Part shown: piece by piece, positions 15,834 through 24,546 of the stretch
Layout: each line of letters opens with the position of its first letter
Position numbering within the stretch: the stretch's first letter is position 1
Notes under the pieces: model-generated
Databases searched by the model: none
Seen by the model: the letters and a program-made list of their open reading frames with translations, nothing else
Told to the model about the DNA's origin: nothing
Translations under genes and position numbers: made by a program
Assembly: GCF_963675815.1 (NCBI RefSeq)
Contig: NZ_OY776574.1
Coordinates: 2,226,001-2,290,000 of the forward strand
Direction: 5' to 3'
Length of the DNA: 64,000 nucleotides
Source of the DNA: an uncultured Desulfuromusa sp.
GTDB lineage: Bacteria; Desulfobacterota; Desulfuromonadia; Desulfuromonadales; Geopsychrobacteraceae

Positions 15834-15919
15834 TAAAGACTCCGTTGTTGATGGCGTGATAAAAACATTGATTAAGACTCAATCTGTTAAACATCAAGGA
15901 ATTTATCAAAAAGTTCAGG

Positions 15920-16885
15920 CTACTGAATGATTCTGTCTAAGTAATTGATGATATTGGCAAGAGTTTCCGGCATTTCGCTGGAAAATTCCATATATTTCTC
16001 ACTTCTTGGATGAATAAATCCAAGTTTCTGGGCGTGGAGGGCTTGACCTGGCAGTTGATCTATTAATTGTCGTAATTGTGTGTCCTTGATGGCCGCTTTT
16101 CTGGATTTGCTTCCATAGAGTGGGTCGCCAACCAGTGGACAATTTCTTTCTGCAAAGTGAACCCTGATCTGATGAGTCCGTCCTGTTTCAAGCTTTAATT
16201 CAAGGAGGCTTAAACGGTCGACATGATACTCTTTAAGGGTTTTCCAGTGAGTGACGGCTCGTTTCCCGTTTTTGGCTTTGCCGCTCATTTTTTTTCTTTG
16301 AGTCGGATGTCTCCCAATGGGCTGGTCTATAGATCCTGAAGATTTTTCCGGGAAGCCATGAATCAATGCCAGATAACGTCTATTGATGGAGTGGTCTTTG
16401 AACTGGGCTGCAAGATGGCGATGACTTTGATCATTTTTTGTCGCAACGATGATTCCAGAGGTATCTTTATCAATCCGGTGAACGATGCCGGGGCGTAATT
16501 CACCGCCGATTCCGGCCAGATCTTTACAATGATATAGCAATGCATTAACAAGAGTCCCATGGAAATGTCCTGCTGCCGGATGCACAACCATTCCTGCCGG
16601 CTTGTTAATGACGATTAAATCCTGATCTTCGTAGAGAACTTGCAGGGGAATATTTTCAGGAAGGGCTTTGATCGGTTCCGGTTCAGGAAGTGTGACCTGA
16701 ATGAATTCACCACCCTTTAATTTATTGCTGGATTTTGTAAGAGCTCCATTTAACGTGATTTTTCCGCTATCAATCAGCTTTTTCAGCTGCGAACGGCTGA
16801 TATCCGGAAAGCATTCAGACAGAAAAGTATCCAGCCGCTCAGCAGAACGGTCTTCCGGAAAGAATAGCTGCTGGCTTGATTCCAT
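15920..16885 (-). CDS. rluD: Ribosomal large-subunit pseudouridine synthase, RluD type
   Basis: 321 residues. N-terminal S4 RNA-binding domain (RLDTFLSECFPDISRSQLKK), then the RluA-family catalytic domain with the active-site motif GIVHRIDKDTSG holding the essential Asp. KPAGMVVHPAAGH and LETGRTHQIRVHF are family blocks. Predicted to convert U1911/1915/1917 of 23S rRNA. The start codon immediately follows the stop of the small gene upstream (TAAATG). Closely related synthases such as RluC cannot be fully excluded, but the S4 domain and length favour RluD. Confidence 0.9.
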   Translation of the reverse strand: MESSQQLFFPEDRSAERLDTFLSECFPDISRSQLKKLIDSGKITLNGALTKSSNKLKGGEFIQVTLPEPEPIKALPENIPLQVLYEDQDLIVINKPAGMVVHPAAGHFHGTLVNALLYHCKDLAGIGGELRPGIVHRIDKDTSGIIVATKNDQSHRHLAAQFKDHSINRRYLALIHGFPEKSSGSIDQPIGRHPTQRKKMSGKAKNGKRAVTHWKTLKEYHVDRLSLLELKLETGRTHQIRVHFAERNCPLVGDPLYGSKSRKAAIKDTQLRQLIDQLPGQALHAQKLGFIHPRSEKYMEFSSEMPETLANIINYLDRIIQ

Positions 16886-17155
16886 TTACCAAATCTGACT
16901 TTCAATCTTTCCTGCCTGCTTGATCATGACATCAACAATTGCACGTTCGTACAGCTGCTCACGATTTTTCATTTCAGGGGAGACTCTTGTAAAGAAGTGT
17001 TCCCGCCCTTCTTCCAATTCTTCATCCATCAGCTCAAAAATACTATCGCTTTTAATTCCCTCTGAGACTTTGTCCTGATTGTACAGGGCAATATCAGAGA
17101 CAATTGCACGAGCTAAACGAAATGCAAGATCCGGATTTTCTACCATTCTGGCCAT
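16886..17155 (-). CDS. Small conserved protein upstream of rluD
   Basis: Start chosen at ATG 17155 (MARMVENPDLAFRL) because TTGGAGG lies 8 bp upstream; a TTG five codons earlier would overlap that site. The 89-residue product is acidic and predicted helical, with IFELMDEELEEGREHFFTRV and no known motif or membrane segment. It is head of the operon with rluD and pgeF. I do not recognise a named family; function unknown. Confidence 0.75.
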   Translation of the reverse strand: MARMVENPDLAFRLARAIVSDIALYNQDKVSEGIKSDSIFELMDEELEEGREHFFTRVSPEMKNREQLYERAIVDVMIKQAGKIESQIW

Positions 17156-17361
17156 AGAGTCAGCCTCCAACTCGCTGAAAATTTATTGATTCACTTTTAT
17201 TATGGATTTAAGTTTATTAATTTTTGTTCAATATAGCAAGCACTAATCTGGTTTTCTATGTTCTGGGAGAAATATTACTGGGCATTAATAAAAGTTTATG
17301 TTAATCTGTGCATTCTTATTGTTGGATTGAATAAGGAAATGTAAATGAAACCTAATTCTTA

Positions 17362-18227
17362 ATGGAAAAACAAATGTCTACAAAGTTTCAAGATATTAAT
17401 TTCGATCTGGATCGCTTGTCGACTATGCCTTTGATTGCCATTCAGATGATGCAATTGATGAATTCGTCAGAAGCGCCTGCAGAGGCGATGGCGAAGGTTG
17501 TCGCAAAAGATCCTGCTGTTTCTGCGCGGGTTTTGAAAATAGCGAATTCTTCCTTTTATAGTATGTCCAGACAGGTGACGAGTTTGTCTACTGCCATCAA
17601 GGCCATGTTATCCTGGGAGAACGAACTCTTAAAAGTCTGGTGATGGCTGCCAGTTTACGCGGGATGTATGAGTCTTACGGCAAGATAGAGCAGATGCTCT
17701 GGGAGGACTCTATGGTTTGTGCTCTTGGCTCCCAGTATTTGGCGCGTAAATTGGGGTTGGCTGATCCTGAGGAAGCTTTTATGGCAGGTTTATTCAGGCA
17801 TATCGGGTTAACTGTTTTGAAAAATCAGGAAAGCAGCGCCGCAGATTTTATTGTCAAGGCGTTGACGTCTGCCAGTCAAACTATGGCAGAAGAAGAGAAA
17901 GTGATGTTTGGGGCGACCCATGCAGAAATTGGAGCTGCCGTACTCGAGCATTGGAAACTTTCGGAGACTCTTTCTGAAGTGGCCTTGCATCATTCCGATG
18001 TTAACTTTTCCGCAGAGATTGATAAAAGCATCATTAATATGACCTGTGTGGTGAATATAGCGGGGCAATTGCCTGGTTATTTCGGGATTTTTGATCAACT
18101 CAGGGAGCTGAATCTTGAGCATTCTCCCGGTCGCAAGTTGCTGGATCTTGATCTGAAGACAATTGAAGAAATTATTTTTGAGTTTCAGAGTGTTTTTGAA
18201 GAAAATCGTGAAGAGTTTCTTTCTTAA
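17362..18227 (+). pseudogene. HDOD-domain signalling protein, split by a one-base frameshift
   Basis: Two overlapping frames make one HDOD protein of about 285 residues. Frame 1 (17362-17643) gives FDLDRLSTMPLIAIQMMQLM and runs through VSARVLKIANSSFYSMSRQV before going out of frame. From about 17603 the other frame reads HVILGERTLKSLVMAASLRG, the expected HDOD continuation, and stays open to 18227. Restoring one C in GCC(C)AT at 17602-17604 joins them. HDOD proteins act in signalling without a known enzymatic activity. It starts the sensory operon. Real mutation and sequencing error are both possible. Confidence 0.82.
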
Positions 18228-18235
18228 GGCCTTTT

Positions 18236-19525
18236 ATGGATAAAACATTGCAGGATTTTGTCGATCAATTGGGTACTCAGGTTGACACGGTACTATTGTT
18301 AAAGGCTGTTGAGCAGAGTCCGGCAACAATTTTTATCACTGATTCCGTGGGGCGTATTATTTATGTCAATTCAAAATTTGTAGAAGTGACCGGCTATGCA
18401 AAAAATGAGGTGCTCGGCAGAGATGCACGGATACTGAAGGGGATGGGTCGCTCCTCTGGGCATAAGGAAATGTGGAGTGAAATCTCGTCAGGACGGCAAT
18501 GGAAAGGCGACTTCCATAATAAAAAGAAGAACGGTGAATATTTCTGGGTGCGGGCAACAATTTCCCCGATTATGGATCATGAAGGCAAAATCACGAATTT
18601 TCTGGGAATGAATGAAGATATCACCGATCGCAAGCAGGTTGAAGAAGCATTGGAACAGTCCGTTGCTGAATCGGTGCAAATGGCAACGAGTCTGGAGTTT
18701 CTCAATGCTGAATTGAAATCCACCCAATCCCAGATGCTGCAACGGGAAAAAATGGCGTCAATCGGGCAGCTGGCGGCAGGTGTTGCTCATGAAATCAATA
18801 ATCCTATTGGCTTTGTTTCCAGTAACCTGCGCAGTCTGGATAAATATTTCAAGAAGTTGACGGATTATTTGGTGCTATTGGAAAAAAATATCCAGGATAA
18901 AGTTCCTGAAACCTGGCAGGAAATAAAGCCCGAGAGAAAGAAGCTGAAAATTGATTTTATGCTGGAAGATAGTGAGGATCTGATAACGGAATCTCTCGAT
19001 GGGTCTGAACGGGTGCGGAAAATTGTCCAGAATCTGAAAACTTTTTCGCGGGTTGATCAGGCGGAAGAACAATGGGTTGATTTGAACACGTGTCTGGAAA
19101 ATACAATCGGCATTGTCTGGAATGAGATCAAGTACAAATCTAAACTCGAAAAGGATTTGGGAGATCTTCCGGACCTTAATTGTAATCCGCAGGAATTGTC
19201 GCAGGTTTTTACCAATATTTTGATCAACGCGGCACAGGCGATTGAGAAAGATGGTCTGATTAAAGTACGGAGCCGGCATGAAGAAGAGTCCATTATTATC
19301 ACCATTGAGGATAATGGCAGTGGTATTGCCGAGGAGCACCTGGAAAGAATCTTTGAACCGTTTTTCACAACCAAAGCTGTTGGTGAAGGGACGGGGCTAG
19401 GTATGAGTATCAGCTATGAAATTATAAAAAAGCATGGGGGGAATATCCATATCGAATCTGACCTGGGAAAGGGATCAATTTTCACCATCCTTTTACCCCT
19501 GCATCCTGAAGAGCAATCGCTGTGA
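18236..19525 (+). CDS. PAS-domain sensor histidine kinase (soluble)
   Basis: 429 residues without membrane segments. PAS domain at about 20-130 (TIFITDSVGRIIYVNSKFVE, then a PAC-like NEDITDRKQ end), coiled coil about 132-172, dimerisation/phosphoacceptor block MASIGQLAAGVAHEINNP with His185, and a HATPase_c domain with N box (NILINAAQAIE), DNGSGI, FEPFFTTK and GTGLGMSI. It begins 8 bp after the HDOD gene and overlaps the next kinase by 4 bp. A cytoplasmic sensor whose ligand is unknown; the transmitter is strongly similar to the next gene's. Confidence 0.93.
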   Translation: MDKTLQDFVDQLGTQVDTVLLLKAVEQSPATIFITDSVGRIIYVNSKFVEVTGYAKNEVLGRDARILKGMGRSSGHKEMWSEISSGRQWKGDFHNKKKNGEYFWVRATISPIMDHEGKITNFLGMNEDITDRKQVEEALEQSVAESVQMATSLEFLNAELKSTQSQMLQREKMASIGQLAAGVAHEINNPIGFVSSNLRSLDKYFKKLTDYLVLLEKNIQDKVPETWQEIKPERKKLKIDFMLEDSEDLITESLDGSERVRKIVQNLKTFSRVDQAEEQWVDLNTCLENTIGIVWNEIKYKSKLEKDLGDLPDLNCNPQELSQVFTNILINAAQAIEKDGLIKVRSRHEEESIIITIEDNGSGIAEEHLERIFEPFFTTKAVGEGTGLGMSISYEIIKKHGGNIHIESDLGKGSIFTILLPLHPEEQSL

Positions 19526-21480
19526 AATTAAGAACCAAGGTGATGATCATTCTGGTTGTAACAGTCCTCGTTGCGATGGGTGGCAGTGGGCTGTTCTTTT
19601 TTCAGAAATTCAGGACAGCTTATCGTAATTCTCTTTTTCAGGCGATTGATGCTGTTGCAACAAATAATGCAGAATCTTTAAGTAACTATCTGAGCCAACA
19701 ATACGTGATTGCCCAGCATGTTGGCGAACTGATCCCATTGGAAGCAGTGAAGCTTAATAATTCTCTCATCCTGACGGATTATTTTGCCTATCATATGAAC
19801 GATTTCAATTTTTTTAATAATGGCTATTTTTTTCTGGATGCGACAGGAGTTCTGACCTTTGACTATCCTGTTCACTCTGACCTGTATGGAAAGGACTTCT
19901 CTTTTCGCCCATACTTTAAACAAACGATGATGACGGGGAAAGGGGTCATATGCGAGCCGTATCGATCAGATCGAAGTGGTAAGGGCGTCTTGACCATTAC
20001 GGCTCCTATACGTTCAAAGCATGGGGAACTTTTGGGCATTGTGGGCAGTTCAACCCGGTTGGAGGACGATCAGATTCTCCGGAAAATCAGATACAGAAAA
20101 ATCGGGGAAACAGGCTATAGCTATGTGTTCAACACCAATCGGCTAATGATTCTGCATCCTGATGGTGGACGAATGTTAACCCGTGATATTCCGGTTGGGG
20201 CCAATAAAATGTTTGATGCTGCAATTGAGGGGTTTGAAGGGATAACTGAGACGACCAACTCCAGAGGAGACAGAATGCTGGTTGCTTTTCGGCATGTTTC
20301 GGGGAGTAACTGGATTGCTGCAACCCAACTTCCTGTTAAAGAGGCATTTGCAAGCCAGGAAAAAAACCAACGAATCTTTGTCCTGTTCATTTTAGGCAGC
20401 AGCTTGTTTGCTGCCGTCATTGGTGCTTTTTTTGTTCATCGGGGTACGCTTGACCTGGCGACTCTGGAGGCGGTGACGTCTGATCTGGCGCTTCCGGATA
20501 AGCAGGGCGGAGCTTTTGATATTGAAGCTCAGAGTGACAAATTGAAACCCTTGTCCAACCACCCCGAATTTGGCGCTCTGACCAATACAATCAGTCAGCT
20601 CTACAGCAAACTTGGACGTTCTCTGGCCGAAACGCAACAGATGGCTGAGGATTTGGATTCAGCCTACCAACAACTGAAATCAACGCAGTCGCAAATTTTA
20701 CAACAGGAAAAAATGGCCTCAGTTGGGCAACTTGCTGCCGGTGTCGCGCATGAAATCAACAACCCGGTGGGTTTTATATCAAGTAACCTCTCGACGCTGA
20801 AACGTTATCAGGAAAAGCAGTCAAATTATTTAGGTCAGCTGGAAAGTTGGTTGCAGGAGGTCGGTTCTTCCGAAGTTTTGGATCAGCACCAAAAATTAAG
20901 GAAAGAACAAAAAATCAGCTATCTCCTTGAAGATATTGTTGATCTTATTGATGAATCAAGAGATGGGGCGGTTCGGGTCAAAGATATTGTTCAGAATTTG
21001 AAAAGTTTTTCCCGGGTTGATCAGACTAAATTTACTCAGGCTGATATCAATGACTGCCTGGAAAGTACTTTGGCGATTGCCATGAACGAGATCAAGTATA
21101 AAGCCAGTGTTGAAAAAGATTTTGGTGAGATTCCACTGATTTCCTGCTATCCGCAGCAATTGAATCAGGTTTTTTTGAATATTCTGGTCAATGCTGCACA
21201 AGCAATTGAAGAAAAAGGGGTGATCGGGATCAGAACCCGGCATGAAGATAATCTCGTGAAAATTACGATCAGCGATAATGGTTCCGGTATCCCTGAAAGT
21301 ATTAAAGAGAAAATTTTCGAGCCATTCTTTACTACGAAAGAGGTCGGTAAAGGTACGGGCCTGGGTATGAGCATCTCGTACGATATTATTAAAGAACATA
21401 AAGGACAGATAAAAGTCGATAGCGAACTCGGGCAAGGGACGACTTTTACGATAGAATTACCTCTTGATCTGGAGGAATAG
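19522..21480 (+). CDS. Membrane double-Cache sensor histidine kinase
   Basis: 652 residues; GTG start in a GTGA overlap with the PAS kinase. TM1 about 6-28, periplasmic Cache-type sensor about 35-280 (FSFRPYFKQTMMTG, GVLTITAPIRSKHGELLGIV), TM2 about 284-304, then a linker and coiled coil. Phosphoacceptor block VGQLAAGVAHEINNP has His410. HATPase_c motifs NILVNAAQAIE, DNGSGIP, FEPFFTTKEVGKGTGLG are complete. Cache domains usually bind small metabolites such as carboxylates or amino acids. The transmitter resembles that of the upstream kinase, pointing to duplication. Confidence 0.93.
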   Translation: MKLRTKVMIILVVTVLVAMGGSGLFFFQKFRTAYRNSLFQAIDAVATNNAESLSNYLSQQYVIAQHVGELIPLEAVKLNNSLILTDYFAYHMNDFNFFNNGYFFLDATGVLTFDYPVHSDLYGKDFSFRPYFKQTMMTGKGVICEPYRSDRSGKGVLTITAPIRSKHGELLGIVGSSTRLEDDQILRKIRYRKIGETGYSYVFNTNRLMILHPDGGRMLTRDIPVGANKMFDAAIEGFEGITETTNSRGDRMLVAFRHVSGSNWIAATQLPVKEAFASQEKNQRIFVLFILGSSLFAAVIGAFFVHRGTLDLATLEAVTSDLALPDKQGGAFDIEAQSDKLKPLSNHPEFGALTNTISQLYSKLGRSLAETQQMAEDLDSAYQQLKSTQSQILQQEKMASVGQLAAGVAHEINNPVGFISSNLSTLKRYQEKQSNYLGQLESWLQEVGSSEVLDQHQKLRKEQKISYLLEDIVDLIDESRDGAVRVKDIVQNLKSFSRVDQTKFTQADINDCLESTLAIAMNEIKYKASVEKDFGEIPLISCYPQQLNQVFLNILVNAAQAIEEKGVIGIRTRHEDNLVKITISDNGSGIPESIKEKIFEPFFTTKEVGKGTGLGMSISYDIIKEHKGQIKVDSELGQGTTFTIELPLDLEE

Positions 21481-21485
21481 AGCTC

Positions 21486-22304
21486 ATGTTGGAAAAGATA
21501 AAAATCCTCTGTGTTGATGATGAACAAAATGTCCTCAAAGCGCTCAGACGCCTATTTATGGATGAAGAGAGCTATGAACTCTTTGTTGCTGAATCCGGTG
21601 CAGAGGGTCTGGATATCCTTGAGGAGGAGGGGGATATCCGGATGGTGGTTTCTGATTATCGAATGCCGGAAATGACTGGGGTCGAATTTTTGCGGCAAGT
21701 TTATGAGAAATGGCCTGAAACAATGCGGATTGTTTTGTCTGGGTATGCTGATACTGCAGCGGTGGTTGAGGCTATTAATGAAGGACAAATCTATAAATTT
21801 ATTCCAAAACCCTGGAATGATGAAGATTTATTGTCGACTATCTCAGCAGCTTTAGATTATCAGGCATTGCAATGGGAGAATAAAAAGTTAAGTGCTGAAT
21901 TACAGAAAAAAAACTTTCAGTTGCGTGAAGTGAATGAGAATTTGGAAGAGCAGGTCATCAAACGGACCGAAGCACTAGATATCCGCAATCGGATATTGCA
22001 GGTATCCCAAGGAGTCTTGGATGTGCTTCCTGTTGTTGTTTTTGGTATCGATCCCGAAAATTTAATCGTGCATTGTAATGAATTTGCTCGGGAATTATTT
22101 CCTCACGGTGGAATGGGTCCCCTGGGGCATGATCGGGAAGACGTGTTTCCGGATGAGATAAATGCATTAATTGATCGACTTGAGCATGAACCTTTACCGA
22201 AAGCGGCGATTGCAGTGCATCACCAAAAGTTTCGTGGTGAAGTCAGGCGTTTACATGATACCGAGTTACAGGGCATGGTTCTGGTGTTGATCCCGGAATC
22301 TTGA
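21486..22304 (+). CDS. Response regulator with C-terminal PAS-like domain
   Basis: 272 residues. Receiver domain 1-125 with acidic pocket DD at 11-12, phosphoacceptor Asp57 in VVSDYRMPEMTG, and conserved Lys in KFIPKPWND. A coiled coil (about 135-165) leads to a PAS-like domain (DVLPVVVFGIDPENLIVHCN). No DNA-binding or enzyme domain, so its output is likely protein-protein. Starts 5 bp after the Cache kinase. The receiver with YxFxPKPW is typical of regulators paired with HD-GYP or kinase outputs. Confidence 0.9.
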   Translation: MLEKIKILCVDDEQNVLKALRRLFMDEESYELFVAESGAEGLDILEEEGDIRMVVSDYRMPEMTGVEFLRQVYEKWPETMRIVLSGYADTAAVVEAINEGQIYKFIPKPWNDEDLLSTISAALDYQALQWENKKLSAELQKKNFQLREVNENLEEQVIKRTEALDIRNRILQVSQGVLDVLPVVVFGIDPENLIVHCNEFARELFPHGGMGPLGHDREDVFPDEINALIDRLEHEPLPKAAIAVHHQKFRGEVRRLHDTELQGMVLVLIPES

Positions 22305-22340
22305 TTTCTACGAAGTTCAGATTGCCAGAAGGATGGTTTT

Positions 22341-23681
22341 ATGAATGACCAAGAGTTCTCAGCCAGTGAAGTTAAGATCTTGCTGGTCGATGATGAAGTC
22401 AATATTACCAAGTCGTTACGGCGTTTATTGATGGATGTTGATCAGTATGATATTCACATTGCCAACTCAGGTCAGGACGCATTAGATATATTGGCGGATG
22501 AAACTGATGTTGGAGTGATTATCTCCGATCAGCGAATGCCGGAGATGACAGGTGTTGAGTTTTTAAAGAAAGCTCGTGGCTTGGCGCCCGATGCCGTACG
22601 TATTCTCTTAACAGGTTATGCCGATATAGAGGCTTCAATTGCCGCTATCAATGATGGTGCGGTTTTCCGTTATCTTACAAAACCCTGGGAAGATGACAGC
22701 TTGCTTCGGGCGGTAGCTGAAGCTGCTCGTAACTATCTGCTGGTTTCCGAAAATAAACGTCTGAATGCAATGGTTCTGAAGCAAAAGGAGGAGCTTGAGC
22801 AGTGGAATCAACGATTGAAACAGCGGGTATTGGATCAGACAGCACAAATCCGTGAAAAGAATGTCGATCTTGCTACGAGCAATGCTCAGCTGAGAAACAG
22901 TTTTGATGAAACGATTGAAACTCTGACCGGGGTGCTTGAAATGCGCGATAGAAGAGCCCCTGGACACAGTCGCAATGTTGCTGAACTCGTTACGGTTATG
23001 GCGGAAAAGTTGGGACGGCCAGAGGATGAGAAAGGGCTGTTACGTTCGGCCGGATTGCTGCATGATATCGGAAAAATTGGGATGACTGATGCACTGTTGT
23101 GCAAGCCGATCTCAGAGTTGAATGAAAAGGACCGGCAAGCCTATGAAAACCATGTCATCCGCGGGCAGGCAGCAATTGATATGATCCCGGCCCTACGCGA
23201 TATTGGCGTGATGATCCGTCATCATCATGAACGCTACGATGGCTTGGGTTTTCCTGATCAGCTCAAGGGGGATGATATTCCTTTTGGTGCGCGACTGATT
23301 TGTGCCGCAGATATGTTCGAACGAAAACTTATTCAATTCCCTGAGTCTGATTCTCTCGTTTCTGCTTTGAAGGAACTGGAAGGAGAATGGGGGAAGTCGC
23401 TTGATCCAAAGTTGAGGATTGCCCTGAATCGGGGGGCTAAGGAAGTGTATAGCAATCTGAATATTTCTGTTGAAGTTTTAGAGGCGAAAGTGGCTCCAAA
23501 CGATTTGGAAGTTGGCATGCAACTTAAAAATGATTTGTATACAGGAACAGGGGTTCTTCTCTTGAAAAAGGGGATCATCTTTGATGAGCTGAAAATTAAG
23601 GCGGTTCAGCGCTCTTTTATGATCGATCCTTTTGACCGGGATATTGAAGTTTTGCTAAAACAGACTGACTTGGATTCATAG
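22341..23681 (+). CDS. Response regulator with HD-GYP domain (RpfG-like c-di-GMP phosphodiesterase)
   Basis: 446 residues. Receiver 10-125 (VDDE, phosphoacceptor Asp63 in IISDQRMPEMTG, LTKPWED), coiled-coil linker 135-190, HD-GYP domain about 190-330 with HS at 209, LLHDIGKIG (H241-D242) and HHERYDGLGFP. The GYP signature is GFP, with the catalytic H, D residues kept, so hydrolysis of cyclic di-GMP is likely but not certain. About 110 further residues form an unrecognised domain (FDELKIKAVQRS). It links this sensory operon to second-messenger turnover. Confidence 0.92.
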   Translation: MNDQEFSASEVKILLVDDEVNITKSLRRLLMDVDQYDIHIANSGQDALDILADETDVGVIISDQRMPEMTGVEFLKKARGLAPDAVRILLTGYADIEASIAAINDGAVFRYLTKPWEDDSLLRAVAEAARNYLLVSENKRLNAMVLKQKEELEQWNQRLKQRVLDQTAQIREKNVDLATSNAQLRNSFDETIETLTGVLEMRDRRAPGHSRNVAELVTVMAEKLGRPEDEKGLLRSAGLLHDIGKIGMTDALLCKPISELNEKDRQAYENHVIRGQAAIDMIPALRDIGVMIRHHHERYDGLGFPDQLKGDDIPFGARLICAADMFERKLIQFPESDSLVSALKELEGEWGKSLDPKLRIALNRGAKEVYSNLNISVEVLEAKVAPNDLEVGMQLKNDLYTGTGVLLLKKGIIFDELKIKAVQRSFMIDPFDRDIEVLLKQTDLDS

Positions 23682-23691
23682 GGGGTTTCTG

Positions 23692-24084
23692 ATGTTGGAA
23701 AAAGAAGGTAGTGCTATAGGGAAGAGGATTCTTTTTGTAGATGATGAGGAGTGTCTTGCCTTGTTGGGGGCTGAATTGCTAGGTGATTGCGGTTATTCAG
23801 TGACCTGTGAGTTTAATGGGGAGCTGGCATTACAGAAGTTTCAGCAGCAGGAGGGTGGTTTCGACCTTGTTGTCACTGATGAATCCATGCCTGGGATGAG
23901 CGGGATTAAGCTGGCGCAGTCTATCTTCAAAATCTCTCCATCCACACCCGTTATCCTTTGTTCAGGCCATATGTTGACAATGAAAGAGGAGGGGATGGAG
24001 ACGACAAATATTGTCGCGGTATTAAAAAAAACAGACGTGTGTCGCCTCTTGCCGGAAACAATGGAAAAATTTCTCTGTAGCTGA
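23692..24084 (+). CDS. Single-domain response regulator
   Basis: 130 residues, receiver only: RILFVDDEE, phosphoacceptor Asp63 in VVTDESMPGMSG, LCSGH in place of the usual T/S strand end, and Lys in VLKKTD. No output domain. Short start gap (10 bp) after the HD-GYP gene makes it the last gene of the operon. Probably a phosphate sink or partner for the kinases. Confidence 0.9.
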   Translation: MLEKEGSAIGKRILFVDDEECLALLGAELLGDCGYSVTCEFNGELALQKFQQQEGGFDLVVTDESMPGMSGIKLAQSIFKISPSTPVILCSGHMLTMKEEGMETTNIVAVLKKTDVCRLLPETMEKFLCS

Positions 24085-24184
24085 AATCTCTTGAACTGAC
24101 GTTGCCGGAATCAATGAGGTGTCATTCAGGCCATAGTGCGTTATTTTGCCGGGAAGATTTTTGCAACAGAGCTGTGGTCTCAAC

Positions 24185-24508
24185 TTAGATCATGTATGTT
24201 GCAATCATTAACAGGACAACAAAGGCAATAATGATGATTGACAGAAGGGAAATCCCCTTGACAGGTTTTTCTTCTGCTTCTATTTGCGGTTCAATCTGAC
24301 CAACTACGGGAAAACGTTCCACGACCGTTTTCACATGTGGAGCCGACTTTAATTCCGCAGTCAAATCTTGTCCTGCCTGATGTTTCTCTTCATGGATTCC
24401 CTCCTGCCAGAGAGGGCTGTTGCTGACATCATAGATTATGCCGTTGATTGCTACATATGCAGGATGCCCATCACGACCATCAAATTGAGCCAGTTCTGAA
24501 AGTGTCAT
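24185..24508 (-). CDS. Cytochrome b5-like heme-binding protein with C-terminal anchor
   Basis: 107 residues. Heme-binding domain 1-75: LAQFDGRDGHPAYVAINGII, YDVSNSPLWQEGIHEEKHQAG, DLT and APHVKT give candidate axial histidines near 43-47 and 62. A membrane segment follows at about 86-106 (LLSIIIIAFVVLLMIATYMI) as a tail anchor. Lies 38 bp after speA on the same strand and may be cotranscribed. Bacterial members of this short family are common in Desulfuromonadales; partners unknown. Confidence 0.85.
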   Translation of the reverse strand: MTLSELAQFDGRDGHPAYVAINGIIYDVSNSPLWQEGIHEEKHQAGQDLTAELKSAPHVKTVVERFPVVGQIEPQIEAEEKPVKGISLLSIIIIAFVVLLMIATYMI

Positions 24509-24546
24509 TTCTTCCTCCGGGCGAGGTGATATTGCTGATCATAAAT

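Noticed and set aside
17602..17643. TGA ending the first HDOD frame as a second selenocysteine codon
   Set aside because: Family sequence continues in a different frame (VILGERTLKSLV), so this is a frameshift, not an in-frame UGA.
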